This document shows positions 6,217 to 15,463 of a DNA stretch of 39,382 nucleotides, piece after piece; within the stretch, counting starts at the first letter, position 1, and each line of letters starts with the position of its first letter. The position numbers and the translations under genes were made by a program. The DNA comes from Afipia sp. (GTDB lineage: Bacteria > Pseudomonadota > Alphaproteobacteria > Rhizobiales > Xanthobacteraceae). The notes beneath the pieces were generated by a model, which did not search any database, was not told where the DNA came from, and saw nothing but the letters and a program-made list of their open reading frames with translations. Location: positions 1 to 39,382 of the forward strand of contig JAUSAX010000039.1 in NCBI GenBank assembly GCA_030652315.1, in the 5' to 3' direction.

Positions 6217-8940
6217 ATGGTAATGACCGGCTGGCAGAAGCAAGCACGAGCTACCACAGCGAGCCCGGTGTGGGTCGCTGCGTGCGCGCTCGTCTCGATT
6301 TTAATGGCGGGAAAAGCGGCCGCGCAGATCGTCGCCAATCCCGATGGCTCGTTCTCGGCAGCCGCGACGGACACCACGCAGACCGCCATGATATGGCAGG
6401 TCGTGATCGGCGGCTTTGTGATCGTGGCGTTCCTTGCCGCGATCATTTTGTGGACCTCGACCGCGCTGCGCCGGGCGCGCCACGCCAATATCCGGCGCGC
6501 GGCTTTCGTCTCCAGTTCCCTGAACAACCTGACCACCGGCATCGTGATGCTCGATGCGCACAAGCGTGTCGTGTTCTGCAACGACCGCTATCTGGAAATC
6601 TATGGGCTGGATCGCTTCGACCTTTTTCCCGGAATGAGGGGTCCCGATCTTCTGGATTTGCGGAAGCAGCGCGGCACGTTCGATGGGGTGTTCGACACTT
6701 ACTATCGCAACGTTGAACATCCGGATGGGTACATCTGCGAGCTTCCCGATAACCGCTCGATGCTCATCAAGCATCGAAAGCTGGCCAACGGCGGAACGGT
6801 ATCGACGCACGAGGACTGCACGGCGCAGCGCAAGCTGTCCCGGCAACTTGCCACCACCAAGAACTTCCTTGAATCCGTGATCGACAACATTCCGGTCTGC
6901 GTCGCGGTCAAGAGCATTGAGGACGGCAGATACATTCTCGCCAATCGCGCGTTTGAACAGTTCTCCGGCCTGAGTCGCGACCAGATCATTGGGCACACCG
7001 CCGAAAAAGTTTACGTGCCTGAGGCTGCGTTGGCCGTCGCGCAGGCGGATCGTGACGCGATTGCGTCGCCGACCGGGCAGACGCGAACCGAATTGCTCAT
7101 CGAGCTTGGCGGCCGCATGCGCCAGGTTGCCTGCAACCGTATGATCGCGCGCGACGAGAAGGGCAGGCCGGAATTTCTGGTGGCCCTGTTCGAGGATGTG
7201 ACCGATCGCAGGTCGCTGTCGCGTGAAATCCAGGGCGCGAAGAAATTCCTTGAGCTTGTTGTCGACAACATTCCTGTCTCACTGGTGGTCAAGCGGCTGA
7301 GCGACGATCAGTACGTTCTCGCCAATCGCACCGCCGAGGCGATGCTGGGCCGGAGACGCGAAGATGTCATCGGCAGCACCATTGAGGACATCTACAATCC
7401 CGCCGATGTGAGGCTGATCCGCAAGCGTGACGATGACGCCGTCCGCAAGAAGGGCGTCGTCACCGAAGAGCATCCGATCCAGACCGAAAGCGGGCTGCGC
7501 CTGTTCCTGACCCGGCGCGTCACCGTGCTCGACGAGGCCGGTGAGCCGCAGTATCTGATCAAGACCAACGAAGACATCACGGATCGCCGTGAAACCGAAT
7601 CGCGCATGGCCCACATGGCCTATCACGATGCGCTGACCGAGCTGCCCAACCGCGCCGCGTTCCTGCAGGCGCTGGAACAGATGATCGACGCCTGCGAGGA
7701 CACCGACGACGAGTTCGCGGTGCTGTCGCTCGATCTCGACCGTCTGAAGGAAATCAACGATGTGTTCGGCCACGAGGTCGGCGACCAGCTGCTGATCGAA
7801 TTCTCGCGCCGCCTCGAATCCGTCATCTCCGGCGGCGTCGTCGCGCGTCTCAGTGGCGATGAGTTCGGCCTGATCATCGATGGTCTGCAGCCGGATTCCG
7901 CGAAGGCGCTTGCCGCGCGATTGATGCAATCGATGCAGACCGAATTCATGTTCGAGGGCCGCGCGGTTCGCATCGGCCTCACCATCGGCATCTCGGTTTA
8001 TCCGCGTAACGGCCGCGACGCGGAAACGTTGCTCACCAACGCCGACGCAGCCTTGTTCCGCGCCAAGACGAAAGCGCGCGGCTCCATCAATTTCTTCGAC
8101 ATGGAACTGGACCAGCAGCTGCGCGACCGGCGCGCGCTGCATCAGGATCTGTCGACCGCGATCCGGAATGGCGAACTGTCGCTGCACTATCAGCCGCAGG
8201 CCCGTGCACGCCACAAGATGAAGATCGATCATGTTCTCGGCTTCGAGGCGCTGGCGCGGTGGACCCATCCGGTGCGCGGCTTCGTCCCGCCCAGCGATTT
8301 CATTCCGCTGGCCGAAGAAAGCGGCCTGATCGTCGAAATGGGCGAGTGGATTTTGCGCCAGGCCTGCCGCGAGGCGGCGTCGTGGCCGAAGGATCTGCAG
8401 ATCTCGGTCAATCTGTCGCCGGCCCAGTTCATGCACGGCGATCTGGTCGGGCTGGTTCACTCCATCCTGCTCGAGACCGGCCTCGCGCCCGGCCGGCTGG
8501 AGCTTGAGATCACCGAAGGCGTGCTGATCGAGGATTTCGACCGCGGCCTGTCGCTGCTGCGGCGGCTGAAGGCGCTCGGCGTCCGGATCGCGATGGACGA
8601 TTTCGGCAGCGGCTATTCCTCGCTGACCTACCTGCAGGCGTTCCCGTTCGACAAGATCAAGATCGACCGCACCTTCGTGATGAATCTCGGACGCAACACG
8701 CAGTCCGCGGCCATCATTCGCGCCATGATCGGGCTCGGCCACGGCCTCAATATTTCCATCGTCGCCGAAGGCGTGGAAACCCAGGAGCAACTCTCCTTCC
8801 TCGCGGACGAGGCGTGCGATCAGGTGCAGGGATACTTCCTCGGCAAGCCCGCGCCGATCGAGACCTATGCCGAGTGGATCGGCCGCGCCAAGCGTCCCGC
8901 CGCCAAGAACGTCGTCAAAATCCCGCGCAAGGTCGGCTGA
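6217..8940 (+). CDS. Membrane-anchored PAS-GGDEF-EAL cyclic-di-GMP signalling protein
   Basis: A 907-residue composite regulator of cyclic di-GMP. The N-terminus has a signal-like hydrophobic stretch (about residues 17-38, ending AGKAAAQ) and a membrane helix (about 58-80). PAS-like regions begin near residues 105, 216 and 342; the last two share NFLESVIDNIP / KFLELVVDNIP openings, suggesting internal duplication. The GGDEF domain (from about 463) has a variant motif RLSGDEFG near 546 and no RxxD site before it. The EAL domain keeps FEALARW (about 675), NLSPAQF, LELEITEG, DDFGSGYSSL, KIKIDRTF and AEGVET, so it should be an active phosphodiesterase. Start ATG 6217 is chosen over an upstream TTG at 6139; ATG 6223 is also possible. 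Confidence 0.9.
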   Translation: MVMTGWQKQARATTASPVWVAACALVSILMAGKAAAQIVANPDGSFSAAATDTTQTAMIWQVVIGGFVIVAFLAAIILWTSTALRRARHANIRRAAFVSSSLNNLTTGIVMLDAHKRVVFCNDRYLEIYGLDRFDLFPGMRGPDLLDLRKQRGTFDGVFDTYYRNVEHPDGYICELPDNRSMLIKHRKLANGGTVSTHEDCTAQRKLSRQLATTKNFLESVIDNIPVCVAVKSIEDGRYILANRAFEQFSGLSRDQIIGHTAEKVYVPEAALAVAQADRDAIASPTGQTRTELLIELGGRMRQVACNRMIARDEKGRPEFLVALFEDVTDRRSLSREIQGAKKFLELVVDNIPVSLVVKRLSDDQYVLANRTAEAMLGRRREDVIGSTIEDIYNPADVRLIRKRDDDAVRKKGVVTEEHPIQTESGLRLFLTRRVTVLDEAGEPQYLIKTNEDITDRRETESRMAHMAYHDALTELPNRAAFLQALEQMIDACEDTDDEFAVLSLDLDRLKEINDVFGHEVGDQLLIEFSRRLESVISGGVVARLSGDEFGLIIDGLQPDSAKALAARLMQSMQTEFMFEGRAVRIGLTIGISVYPRNGRDAETLLTNADAALFRAKTKARGSINFFDMELDQQLRDRRALHQDLSTAIRNGELSLHYQPQARARHKMKIDHVLGFEALARWTHPVRGFVPPSDFIPLAEESGLIVEMGEWILRQACREAASWPKDLQISVNLSPAQFMHGDLVGLVHSILLETGLAPGRLELEITEGVLIEDFDRGLSLLRRLKALGVRIAMDDFGSGYSSLTYLQAFPFDKIKIDRTFVMNLGRNTQSAAIIRAMIGLGHGLNISIVAEGVETQEQLSFLADEACDQVQGYFLGKPAPIETYAEWIGRAKRPAAKNVVKIPRKVG

Positions 8941-8974
8941 CGCGCGCTGACCATTCAAAAAATCCGTCAAGCTT

Positions 8975-9472
8975 GACTCGCGATGGTGGCTTACGGTGAT
9001 CAACCGCGGTCAGCGCGAAACCGTCACGGCGCGGGCGCTGGTGAACGCGAGCGGAGCGTGGATGCGGCAGGTGGCCGAAACCGTCTTGCATTTGCCTGCC
9101 GTCCAAGCGAGTTTCACGAAAGTCAGCCAGATCGTCGCGGAGCCATTACCCGGCGGAGACTTTTCTCACGAGAGCTTCGACGATCAGGTCGATAATGCGC
9201 GCAGATGCTGGCCGTTTCTCAGCGAACGTCACGCCCACAGGCTGGTTGCGGCCTATGGCACGCGGATCGGCCGGATTCTGGGTGCGGCAAAAAGCATGGA
9301 TGATCTTGGGCCGGTATTCGGCGATGACCTCACCGGCGCGGAGGTAAGCTATTTGATGAGAGAAGAATTTGCTCGTTTCGCCGACGGCATTTTGTGGCGG
9401 CGGTCCAAGCTCGGCCTGACGATGCCGCGGCAGGATTGTGGGGCACTTGCAACATTCATGGCTGCGGCATGA
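8975..9472 (+). pseudogene. glpD: glpD remnant (glycerol-3-phosphate dehydrogenase, deleted)
   Basis: The reading frame matches two separated parts of aerobic glycerol-3-phosphate dehydrogenase. The first (RETVTARALVNASGAWMRQV) is the end of the FAD-binding part. The second, from about LPGGDF through SERHAHRLVAAYGTRIG and LMREEFARFADGILWRRSKL to the stop, is the C-terminal domain. Roughly the first 180 residues are missing. About 140 residues between the two parts, including the usual KLTTYR region, are also gone, by comparison with my recall of E. coli GlpD. The joined frame is open but has no convincing start (GTG 8996 at best). It begins about 35 bp after the upstream stop, and its TGA overlaps the ATG of potG. 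A functional enzyme is not expected. Confidence 0.8.
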
Positions 9473-10575
9473 CGGCGACGATGGGTGAGAAGCCGTTGCT
9501 GCGCATAGCCTCGGTGGTGAAACGCTTCGGCGGATTCACTGCTGTTGACGATCTATCGCTCGATATCGCGGCCGGCGAGTTTTTCGCGCTGCTGGGGCCG
9601 AGCGGCTGCGGCAAGACCACGCTGCTGCGCATGCTGGCGGGATTCGAGACGCCCGACGCGGGCGCGATCTATCTCGACGGCAACGATATCGCGCAGGTGC
9701 TGCCGCATGAGCGGCCCGTCAACATGATGTTCCAGAACTACGCGCTGTTCCCGCACCTGACCGTCGAGGGCAACATCGCGTTCGGCCTGAAGCGCGCCGG
9801 TTTGCCGAAGGACGAGATCGCCGCGCGGGTGGCGGAGATGGTGGCGCTGGTGCGCCTCGAGGGGCTGGAGAAGCGCCGTCCCGATCAACTTTCCGGCGGC
9901 CAGCGTCAGCGCGTGGCGCTGGCGCGATCGCTGGCGCGGCGTCCCCGAGTGCTGCTGCTCGACGAGCCGCTCGCTGCGCTCGACAAGAAACTGCGTGAGA
10001 GCACGCAGGCCGAATTGCTGGAAGTGCAGCGCCGTCTCGGCATGACCTTCATCATCGTCACCCACGATCAGGAAGAGGCGATGACGGTCGCCGACCGGAT
10101 CGGGGTGATGGACAAGGGCCGCTTGGTGCAGGTCGCGCCGCCGCGCCAGCTTTATGAGGCGCCGAACTCGCGCTGGATTGCGGGCTTCGTCGGCGACATC
10201 AATCTGATCGAGGGGCAGGTCGCCGCGCGGCAGTCCGGACATTTCACCATCGCCACGGAAAGCGCCGGCGCAATCACGGCATCGCATCTGCCGTCATCGA
10301 CGAAAGACCATGTCTGTGTCGCGATCCGTCCGGAGAAAATCCGGCTGACGCAACCGGCGCCGGATAGGGCCAATTCCATCAATGCGTTCACAGGTCATCT
10401 GACGTCCGCCGGATTCCTCGGCGGCCTGTCGGTTTACAGCGTGACACTCGATCACGGCGCGGTGCTGCGGGTCGCGCTTCCGAACGCCACGCGAGCAACC
10501 GCCGACGGATTTACGGTCGGGCAGCGGGTGAACGTCTCGTTCGCGCCCGATGACGTCGTGGTGCTGGACCGATGA
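9469..10575 (+). CDS. potG: Polyamine-type ABC transporter ATP-binding protein
   Basis: The ATPase of a PotFGHI-like (putrescine/spermidine) importer. The 368-residue protein has Walker A GPSGCGKTT, Q-loop NMMFQNYALFPH, signature LSGGQRQRVALARSLA, Walker B LLLDEPLAALD and switch HDQEEAMT, then a C-terminal TOBE-type regulatory domain. Its resemblance to E. coli PotG runs through the whole ATPase domain. The ATG at 9469 overlaps the stop of the glpD remnant (ATGA); ATG 9481 is an alternative. Its own stop overlaps the potH start (ATGA), so the three transporter genes form one coupled operon. No substrate-binding gene is next to it, so the substrate is inferred. Confidence 0.9.
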   Translation: MTATMGEKPLLRIASVVKRFGGFTAVDDLSLDIAAGEFFALLGPSGCGKTTLLRMLAGFETPDAGAIYLDGNDIAQVLPHERPVNMMFQNYALFPHLTVEGNIAFGLKRAGLPKDEIAARVAEMVALVRLEGLEKRRPDQLSGGQRQRVALARSLARRPRVLLLDEPLAALDKKLRESTQAELLEVQRRLGMTFIIVTHDQEEAMTVADRIGVMDKGRLVQVAPPRQLYEAPNSRWIAGFVGDINLIEGQVAARQSGHFTIATESAGAITASHLPSSTKDHVCVAIRPEKIRLTQPAPDRANSINAFTGHLTSAGFLGGLSVYSVTLDHGAVLRVALPNATRATADGFTVGQRVNVSFAPDDVVVLDR

Positions 10576-11483
10576 GCGGGCGGCGCATCTTCACCCGTCC
10601 GGCGCGGCTGGCCGCGCTGGCGCCGTATCTGTGGATGGCACTGTTCTTTCTGGTGCCGTTCGGATTCGTGCTGAAGATCGCGCTGTCGCAGACCGCCATC
10701 GCGCAGCCGCCCTACGTTCCGGTGTTCGATCTCGCGGCGGGATGGGGTGCATTCACGACGGCGCTGGGGACATTGTCGCTCGACAATTTCAGGCTGCTGG
10801 TGTCGGACGACCTCTACATTCTCTCCTATGTCCGCAGCCTCACGGTCGCGATCACATCGACCGCTATCCTTTTGCTGATCGGCTACCCGGTGGCTTACGG
10901 CATGTCGCGGCTGCCGCAGCGCTGGCAGCCGATTGCGATGATGCTGGTGATCGTGCCGTTCTGGACTTCGTTCCTGATCCGCATCTACGCGTGGATCAAC
11001 GTGCTCCAGCATGACGGCCTGCTCAACAAGGCGCTGCTCGCGCTTGGCATCATCGACAAGCCTCTCGTTTGGCTCTCGACCGATGCGGCGATGTATCTCG
11101 GCATCGTCTACTCGTACTTTCCGTTCATGATCCTGCCGCTCTACGCGACGCTGTCGAAGATGGACGATGCATTGCTCGAAGCCGCGGCCGATCTCGGCGC
11201 GTCGCGGCTGAAGGCCTTCTGGCTGGTGACGGTGCCGCTGTCGCTGCCCGGCGTCGGCGCGGGCCTGCTGCTGTGCTTCATTCCCATCGTCGGCGAATTC
11301 GTGATTCCCGATCTGCTGGCGGGTTCGGACCGCATGATGATCGGCCAGACGTTGTGGCTGGAGTTCTTCACCAACAAGGATTGGCCGGTGGCGTCCGCGA
11401 TTGCGATCGTGCTGCTCGCGCTGCTGCTGATTCCGCTGCTGGTTTATGAGAAGCTGCAGCGCCGCCATCTGGAGACGCACTGA
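10572..11483 (+). CDS. potH: Polyamine-type ABC transporter permease (PotH-like)
   Basis: A 303-residue inner-membrane permease with about six hydrophobic helices and the cytoplasmic EAA loop, seen as LLEAAADLGASRLKAFWLVT, that docks with the ATPase. The C-terminal FIPIVGEFVIPDLLAG and LWLEFFTNKDWPVASA are typical of PotH/PotB proteins. It partners PotI and PotG in an importer for polyamines or a similar small cation. The start overlaps the potG stop by ATGA, and its TGA overlaps the potI ATG (TGATG), indicating translational coupling along the operon. The assignment to the PotH class is firm; the substrate is not shown by the sequence. Confidence 0.9.
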   Translation: MSGRRIFTRPARLAALAPYLWMALFFLVPFGFVLKIALSQTAIAQPPYVPVFDLAAGWGAFTTALGTLSLDNFRLLVSDDLYILSYVRSLTVAITSTAILLLIGYPVAYGMSRLPQRWQPIAMMLVIVPFWTSFLIRIYAWINVLQHDGLLNKALLALGIIDKPLVWLSTDAAMYLGIVYSYFPFMILPLYATLSKMDDALLEAAADLGASRLKAFWLVTVPLSLPGVGAGLLLCFIPIVGEFVIPDLLAGSDRMMIGQTLWLEFFTNKDWPVASAIAIVLLALLLIPLLVYEKLQRRHLETH

Positions 11484-12301
11484 TGGCTACCCGCAACGTC
11501 GCACGCCTGTCGGGCTTCAACCTGGTCTCCATCGCGCTGGGGCTGGCGTTCCTGTACCTGCCCATCGCGATTCTCGTGATCTATTCGTTTAACGCCTCGC
11601 GTCTGGTGACGGTGTGGGGCGGCTGGTCGCTGCGCTGGTACACCGAATTCTTCAACGACGAGGCCATGCTGTCGGCGGCATGGATGAGCCTGCGCGTGGC
11701 GTTCTGCTCGGCGACTGCGGCGACCGTGCTCGGCACGCTGGCGGCGCTCGCGTTGTCGCGCGGCGAGCGCTTCAGGGGGCGCACGCTGTTTTCCGGCATG
11801 CTTTACGCGCCGCTGGTGATGCCGGAAGTCATCACCGGGCTGTCGTTGCTGCTGCTGTTCGTGGCGATCGATGCCGGGCGCGGATTCTGGACCGTCACCA
11901 TCGCGCACACCACGCTGACCATGTGCTTCGTGGCGGTGGTGGTGCAATCGCGGCTCGGCGCGCTCGACCGCAGCCTCGAGGAAGCCGCGATGGATCTCGG
12001 CTGTTCGCCGGTGCGGGCCTTCATCGCGGTGACGTTGCCGCTGATGCTGCCGTCGATCGCGGCAGGCTGGATGCTGGCCTTTACATTGTCGCTCGACGAT
12101 CTGGTGATCGCCAGTTTCACCACCGGGCCGGGATCGGCGACGCTGCCGATCCGGATCTATTCGGAGGTGCGGCTCGGCGTGAAGCCGGAGATCAACGCGA
12201 TCTGTACGCTGGTGATCGCGGCGGTGGCGTTGGTGATCATCGCGGCGTCACTGGTGTCGAAACTGTCGAGCGACAAGGGCGAAAGCGCCGCCCCGCTTTA
12301 A
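11483..12301 (+). CDS. potI: Polyamine-type ABC transporter permease (PotI-like)
   Basis: The second permease of the importer, 272 residues, with six predicted membrane helices and the EAA loop LEEAAMDLGCSPVRAFIAVT. The segments FSLRW-like GWSLRWYTEFFND and LDDLVIASFTTGPGSATLP are characteristic of PotI/PotC. It begins at an ATG overlapping the potH stop and is the last gene of the potGHI unit. Its TAA stop lies on the palindrome TTAA, which also gives the stop of the convergent AsmA-family gene, so the two genes overlap by three bases of shared stop sequence. No potF-like binding protein follows. Confidence 0.9.
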   Translation: MATRNVARLSGFNLVSIALGLAFLYLPIAILVIYSFNASRLVTVWGGWSLRWYTEFFNDEAMLSAAWMSLRVAFCSATAATVLGTLAALALSRGERFRGRTLFSGMLYAPLVMPEVITGLSLLLLFVAIDAGRGFWTVTIAHTTLTMCFVAVVVQSRLGALDRSLEEAAMDLGCSPVRAFIAVTLPLMLPSIAAGWMLAFTLSLDDLVIASFTTGPGSATLPIRIYSEVRLGVKPEINAICTLVIAAVALVIIAASLVSKLSSDKGESAAPL

Positions 12302-14424
12302 TCAGCCTTGTCCGGAGCGGAGTCTGCGGCAGCCGGGGGCGTTGCTGGTGCGGAAGGCGTTGCATCAGTGGCGGAAGGTGGAGGTGTGGGCGTTTCCGCA
12401 GCAGGTGCGGGCATCGCAGTCGGCGCCAGCGGCGGAACCGGCGGCGGCAGCACCGGCGTCGGCAGGACAGGTTGCGGGGCCGCGGCCTGTGGTTGCGCTG
12501 TGGGCTCGGCGGCCGGCTTTCTGCCGCCGGTGAAGCGGTCGATCACGGATTTCACGGCGTCGCGCGTTTTGCGATCCTTCAGTGAATCGAGCAGCGGCGC
12601 GGACGCAGGGGAGCGGCGGATCAGCGAATCCGAATCCGGGAATATCAGCGGATCGTCCCACGGGCCCTGCACGACAAACGACAGCTGAAACGCCGGCGGC
12701 GCGTCGCTTGCGACGACGAGACTGGCGACGCCCTTCAGATCGTACTCGCGCAACGGCACCGAGGCCGTCCCGGTGAGCAGCACGCGCGTGGTGGGCCCTT
12801 CGATCCGCGCGTCTTCGGCGGTGGCGACGCCGTCATTGAAGCGGATCGCGATATTTAGTGAATCGAACGGCGTCGAGCCGTTGCGGAAATTGCCCGCGCC
12901 CGACAGCGGGCGGCGTTCCAGCCGCTTGAGGAGCTGTTCGACATTGAGCCCGCCGATCGCGCCATCATGGCCCGTCAGCGTCGCGGTGCCGTCGAGCGAC
13001 TGCGCCAGCGTAAACGGACTGGCGCCCTTGGCTTCAACCGCGAAGGTAAGATTACCGCGCCCACTCAGCCTGCTGACGCCGAACAGTTCGTTGGCGCAAC
13101 TCGCCAGGTCGACATCGGTGAACTGGAACTGGGCCTTGACCTCCGCTGCCGCGTCGGCACGCGTCACGCCGAACGATCCCTTGAGGATGCCGCCGTAGAT
13201 CTGCGCTTCGCCGATGCTCAGCGCCAGCGTTCCGCTGCGCATGTTGGCGCCGAGCGCGGTGCGGCCGAGTTTGGTGGGGCCGATGGTGACCTTCGCCGCC
13301 GACAGCCGCATGTCGAGATCGGTGGCGGAGAGGCCGCGCAGGTCGAACAACTGCCGGTTCCAGTCGCGCGCGCCGCTGGCGACCAGGCGGATGGTGTCGA
13401 TGTAGGGCGTGAAGTCGAGCGCATCGGCGGCGAGGGTCGCCTGCACCGTCTGGCGATCGTTGTTGCTGTAGGTAATGACGCCTTCGGCGGTGTTCCCGTC
13501 GAGTTCCAGGTTGACGTTGGTCAGTGCGATCGACTCGCCCACCACATTGGTGCGGGCCTTGAGCGAGAATCGTCCCAGTCCGCCGGTGCCGGGGGGATCC
13601 TGCCCCGCCCAGCGCAGCGCGTTGCGCAGCGACGGGCTGTCGGCACTGAGCGTGCCTTCCATCAACAGGCTGGTGCGGTTGGCGACCGCGCCGTCGAAAG
13701 CGAATTTCAGCGGCGCGCTGGCGACGCGGACCTTGATGCCGGAACGGTCGCCGGACAGCGCGGCGATGAAATCGGTGATGCTGAGGCTGCCATCGACGAG
13801 TTCATTGCGCCAATTGAACTGGCCGGTGGCGGCAAACGAGCGTGAGATCGACGGCCATGCCAGCGACAGATCGATGCCGTTGACGGTTTCGGCGATCTCG
13901 CGGTCATCGTTCTGATAGGTGAGGACGCCGTTCTTGATGCGGATTTCGGAGAACGATACCGGGCTGTCGATGCCCGGCTTGATCGTGCGCGCCAGCGTCT
14001 CGATGATGGCCGACCAGTTGCTGCGGCCATCGGCGTTGCGCTTCACGTTGATCCGCGGATCCTGCAGCGTCACGTCGGCGATTTCGTAACGCCGCATCAA
14101 GAGCGGCAGCAGGCGCAGGTTCGCTGTCAGTTCATCAACGGTGAGAGGCTCGTCGGCGACACCGCTGCCGCGCGAGTTCGCGCCTTTCAGCCCGACCTGC
14201 CGCAACGTGATGGCGCTGCCGGGGAAAATCGAAACGCGAACGTCGCCGTTGACCTTCAGGTCGAGGCCGGTCGCGGCGCGAATCTGCTTTTCGACCGAAA
14301 GCCGCACGGCGTTCGGGTCGATCATCCAGGAAATGGCGATCAGGCCGATCAGCGCGGCAGCAAGAAACGCCGCAATCGGCATCCCGAGGCGCTTTATCCC
14401 TTGGGCCATCGTCAATGAGTACAT
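12298..14424 (-). CDS. AsmA-family protein
   Basis: A large (about 708 residues) protein of the AsmA family, envelope proteins thought to act in outer-membrane assembly or lipid transport. It has one N-terminal membrane helix (MPIAAFLAAALIGLIAISWM) followed by the family's opening, a motif near VEKQIRAATGLDLKVNGDV, and a long beta-rich body facing the periplasm. The C-terminal 70 residues are a low-complexity Pro/Ala/Thr tail. The start is either ATG 14424 or ATG 14409; both place the helix at the N-terminus, and the longer open frame upstream looks non-coding. It converges on potI with overlapping stop codons. Confidence 0.85.
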   Translation of the reverse strand: MYSLTMAQGIKRLGMPIAAFLAAALIGLIAISWMIDPNAVRLSVEKQIRAATGLDLKVNGDVRVSIFPGSAITLRQVGLKGANSRGSGVADEPLTVDELTANLRLLPLLMRRYEIADVTLQDPRINVKRNADGRSNWSAIIETLARTIKPGIDSPVSFSEIRIKNGVLTYQNDDREIAETVNGIDLSLAWPSISRSFAATGQFNWRNELVDGSLSITDFIAALSGDRSGIKVRVASAPLKFAFDGAVANRTSLLMEGTLSADSPSLRNALRWAGQDPPGTGGLGRFSLKARTNVVGESIALTNVNLELDGNTAEGVITYSNNDRQTVQATLAADALDFTPYIDTIRLVASGARDWNRQLFDLRGLSATDLDMRLSAAKVTIGPTKLGRTALGANMRSGTLALSIGEAQIYGGILKGSFGVTRADAAAEVKAQFQFTDVDLASCANELFGVSRLSGRGNLTFAVEAKGASPFTLAQSLDGTATLTGHDGAIGGLNVEQLLKRLERRPLSGAGNFRNGSTPFDSLNIAIRFNDGVATAEDARIEGPTTRVLLTGTASVPLREYDLKGVASLVVASDAPPAFQLSFVVQGPWDDPLIFPDSDSLIRRSPASAPLLDSLKDRKTRDAVKSVIDRFTGGRKPAAEPTAQPQAAAPQPVLPTPVLPPPVPPLAPTAMPAPAAETPTPPPSATDATPSAPATPPAAADSAPDKAD

Positions 14425-14739
14425 CCGGTAGGTTTGGGTCTGAAGGCACCGGCAGGTTTCCCGCCGCAGCGCAGGCTGCAACTTGATTGCTTTTCTTGAC
14501 GCTTTCAAGGCCATCCGAAGCCTTAAACCCTGCAATCGCGCCTCAAAACCAACGGTATTCGAAGGTGTTCGGACAAGGTGGCGGACCGGACCGCATCGCC
14601 GGCAAGCGGCCGGGGCGAAGCGCAGCGCCGCGATTGACGCGCCTTGGAAATTCCGCCTAATAATCGCCCTGAAAGCGGACTTGCGATCCACCACGCGCGC
14701 GGCTTGCCCGCCTATTTCCCTCCATCAGGTTGCATCCTC
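14425..14739. other. Intergenic spacer between AsmA gene and scoA
   Basis: About 315 bp separate the divergent AsmA-family gene and scoA, so promoters for both should lie here. I see no convincing paired -35/-10 boxes, repeat, RNA gene or small coding region. The open frame that crosses it in phase with scoA is rich in Arg and Ala and looks non-coding. Confidence 0.5.
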
Positions 14740-15441
14740 ATGAACAAGGTTTACCCCGACGCGAAATCCGCGCTCGATGGCGTTGTTAAAGACGGCATGA
14801 TGATCATGTCCGGCGGTTTCGGCCTCTGCGGCATCGCCGAGGTCCTGTCCGACGCCTTGCGCGAAACCGGCGTCAAGAACCTGACGGTTGTGTCGAACAA
14901 TGCCGGCGTCGATGGCATCGGTCTCAGCCGCCTGCTGGAAACCCGCCAGATCAAGAAAATGATTTCGTCCTATGTCGGCGAGAACAAGCTGTTCGCGCAG
15001 CAGTACCTCGCGGGCGAACTCGAACTCGAATTCAATCCGCAGGGCACGCTGGCCGAGCGCATTCGCGCCGGCGGCGCGGGCATCCCGGCGTTCTTCACCA
15101 AGACTGGTGTCGGCACGCTGATCGCCGAGGGCAAGGAAGTCCGCGAGTTCAACGGCGAGAAGTACATCATGGAGACCGGCCTCGTTGCCGATCTCGCCAT
15201 CGTGCACGCCTGGAAGGGCGATACCGCGGGCAACCTCGTGTACCGCAAGACCGCGCGCAACTTTAACCCGATGATGGCGACCGCTGCGAAGGTCACCATC
15301 GCGGAAGTCGAGCATCTGGTGCCCGCCGGCGAGATCGATCCCGATCACATCCATACACCGGGCATTTTCGTGCAGCGCGTGGTCGCGGTCGATCCGAAGC
15401 TGAAGCGTATCGAGCAGCGCACCCTGCGCAAGCGCGCGTAA
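14740..15441 (+). CDS. scoA: Succinyl-CoA:3-ketoacid CoA-transferase, subunit A
   Basis: The alpha subunit of the transferase that moves CoA from succinyl-CoA to acetoacetate, allowing use of acetoacetate from ketone bodies or polyhydroxybutyrate breakdown. The 233-residue protein begins MNKVYPDAKSALDGVVKDG, followed by the glycine-rich SGGFGLCGIAE near residue 24 and later GGAGIPAFFTKTGVGT, both conserved in family I CoA transferases. The ATG at 14740 gives the family's normal N-terminus; a longer in-frame start at 14644 is not supported. scoB begins 22 bp after its stop, so the two subunits are co-transcribed. Confidence 0.96.
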   Translation: MNKVYPDAKSALDGVVKDGMMIMSGGFGLCGIAEVLSDALRETGVKNLTVVSNNAGVDGIGLSRLLETRQIKKMISSYVGENKLFAQQYLAGELELEFNPQGTLAERIRAGGAGIPAFFTKTGVGTLIAEGKEVREFNGEKYIMETGLVADLAIVHAWKGDTAGNLVYRKTARNFNPMMATAAKVTIAEVEHLVPAGEIDPDHIHTPGIFVQRVVAVDPKLKRIEQRTLRKRA

Positions 15442-15463
15442 CTGATTTCCAGAGGAGAGCCCC

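Noticed and set aside
7279..9003. Long minus-strand open frame of 574 codons opposite the PAS-GGDEF-EAL gene
   Set aside because: It is the shadow of a well-supported gene in GC-rich DNA; its residues are dominated by Arg, His, Gln and Asp and no domain is recognisable.
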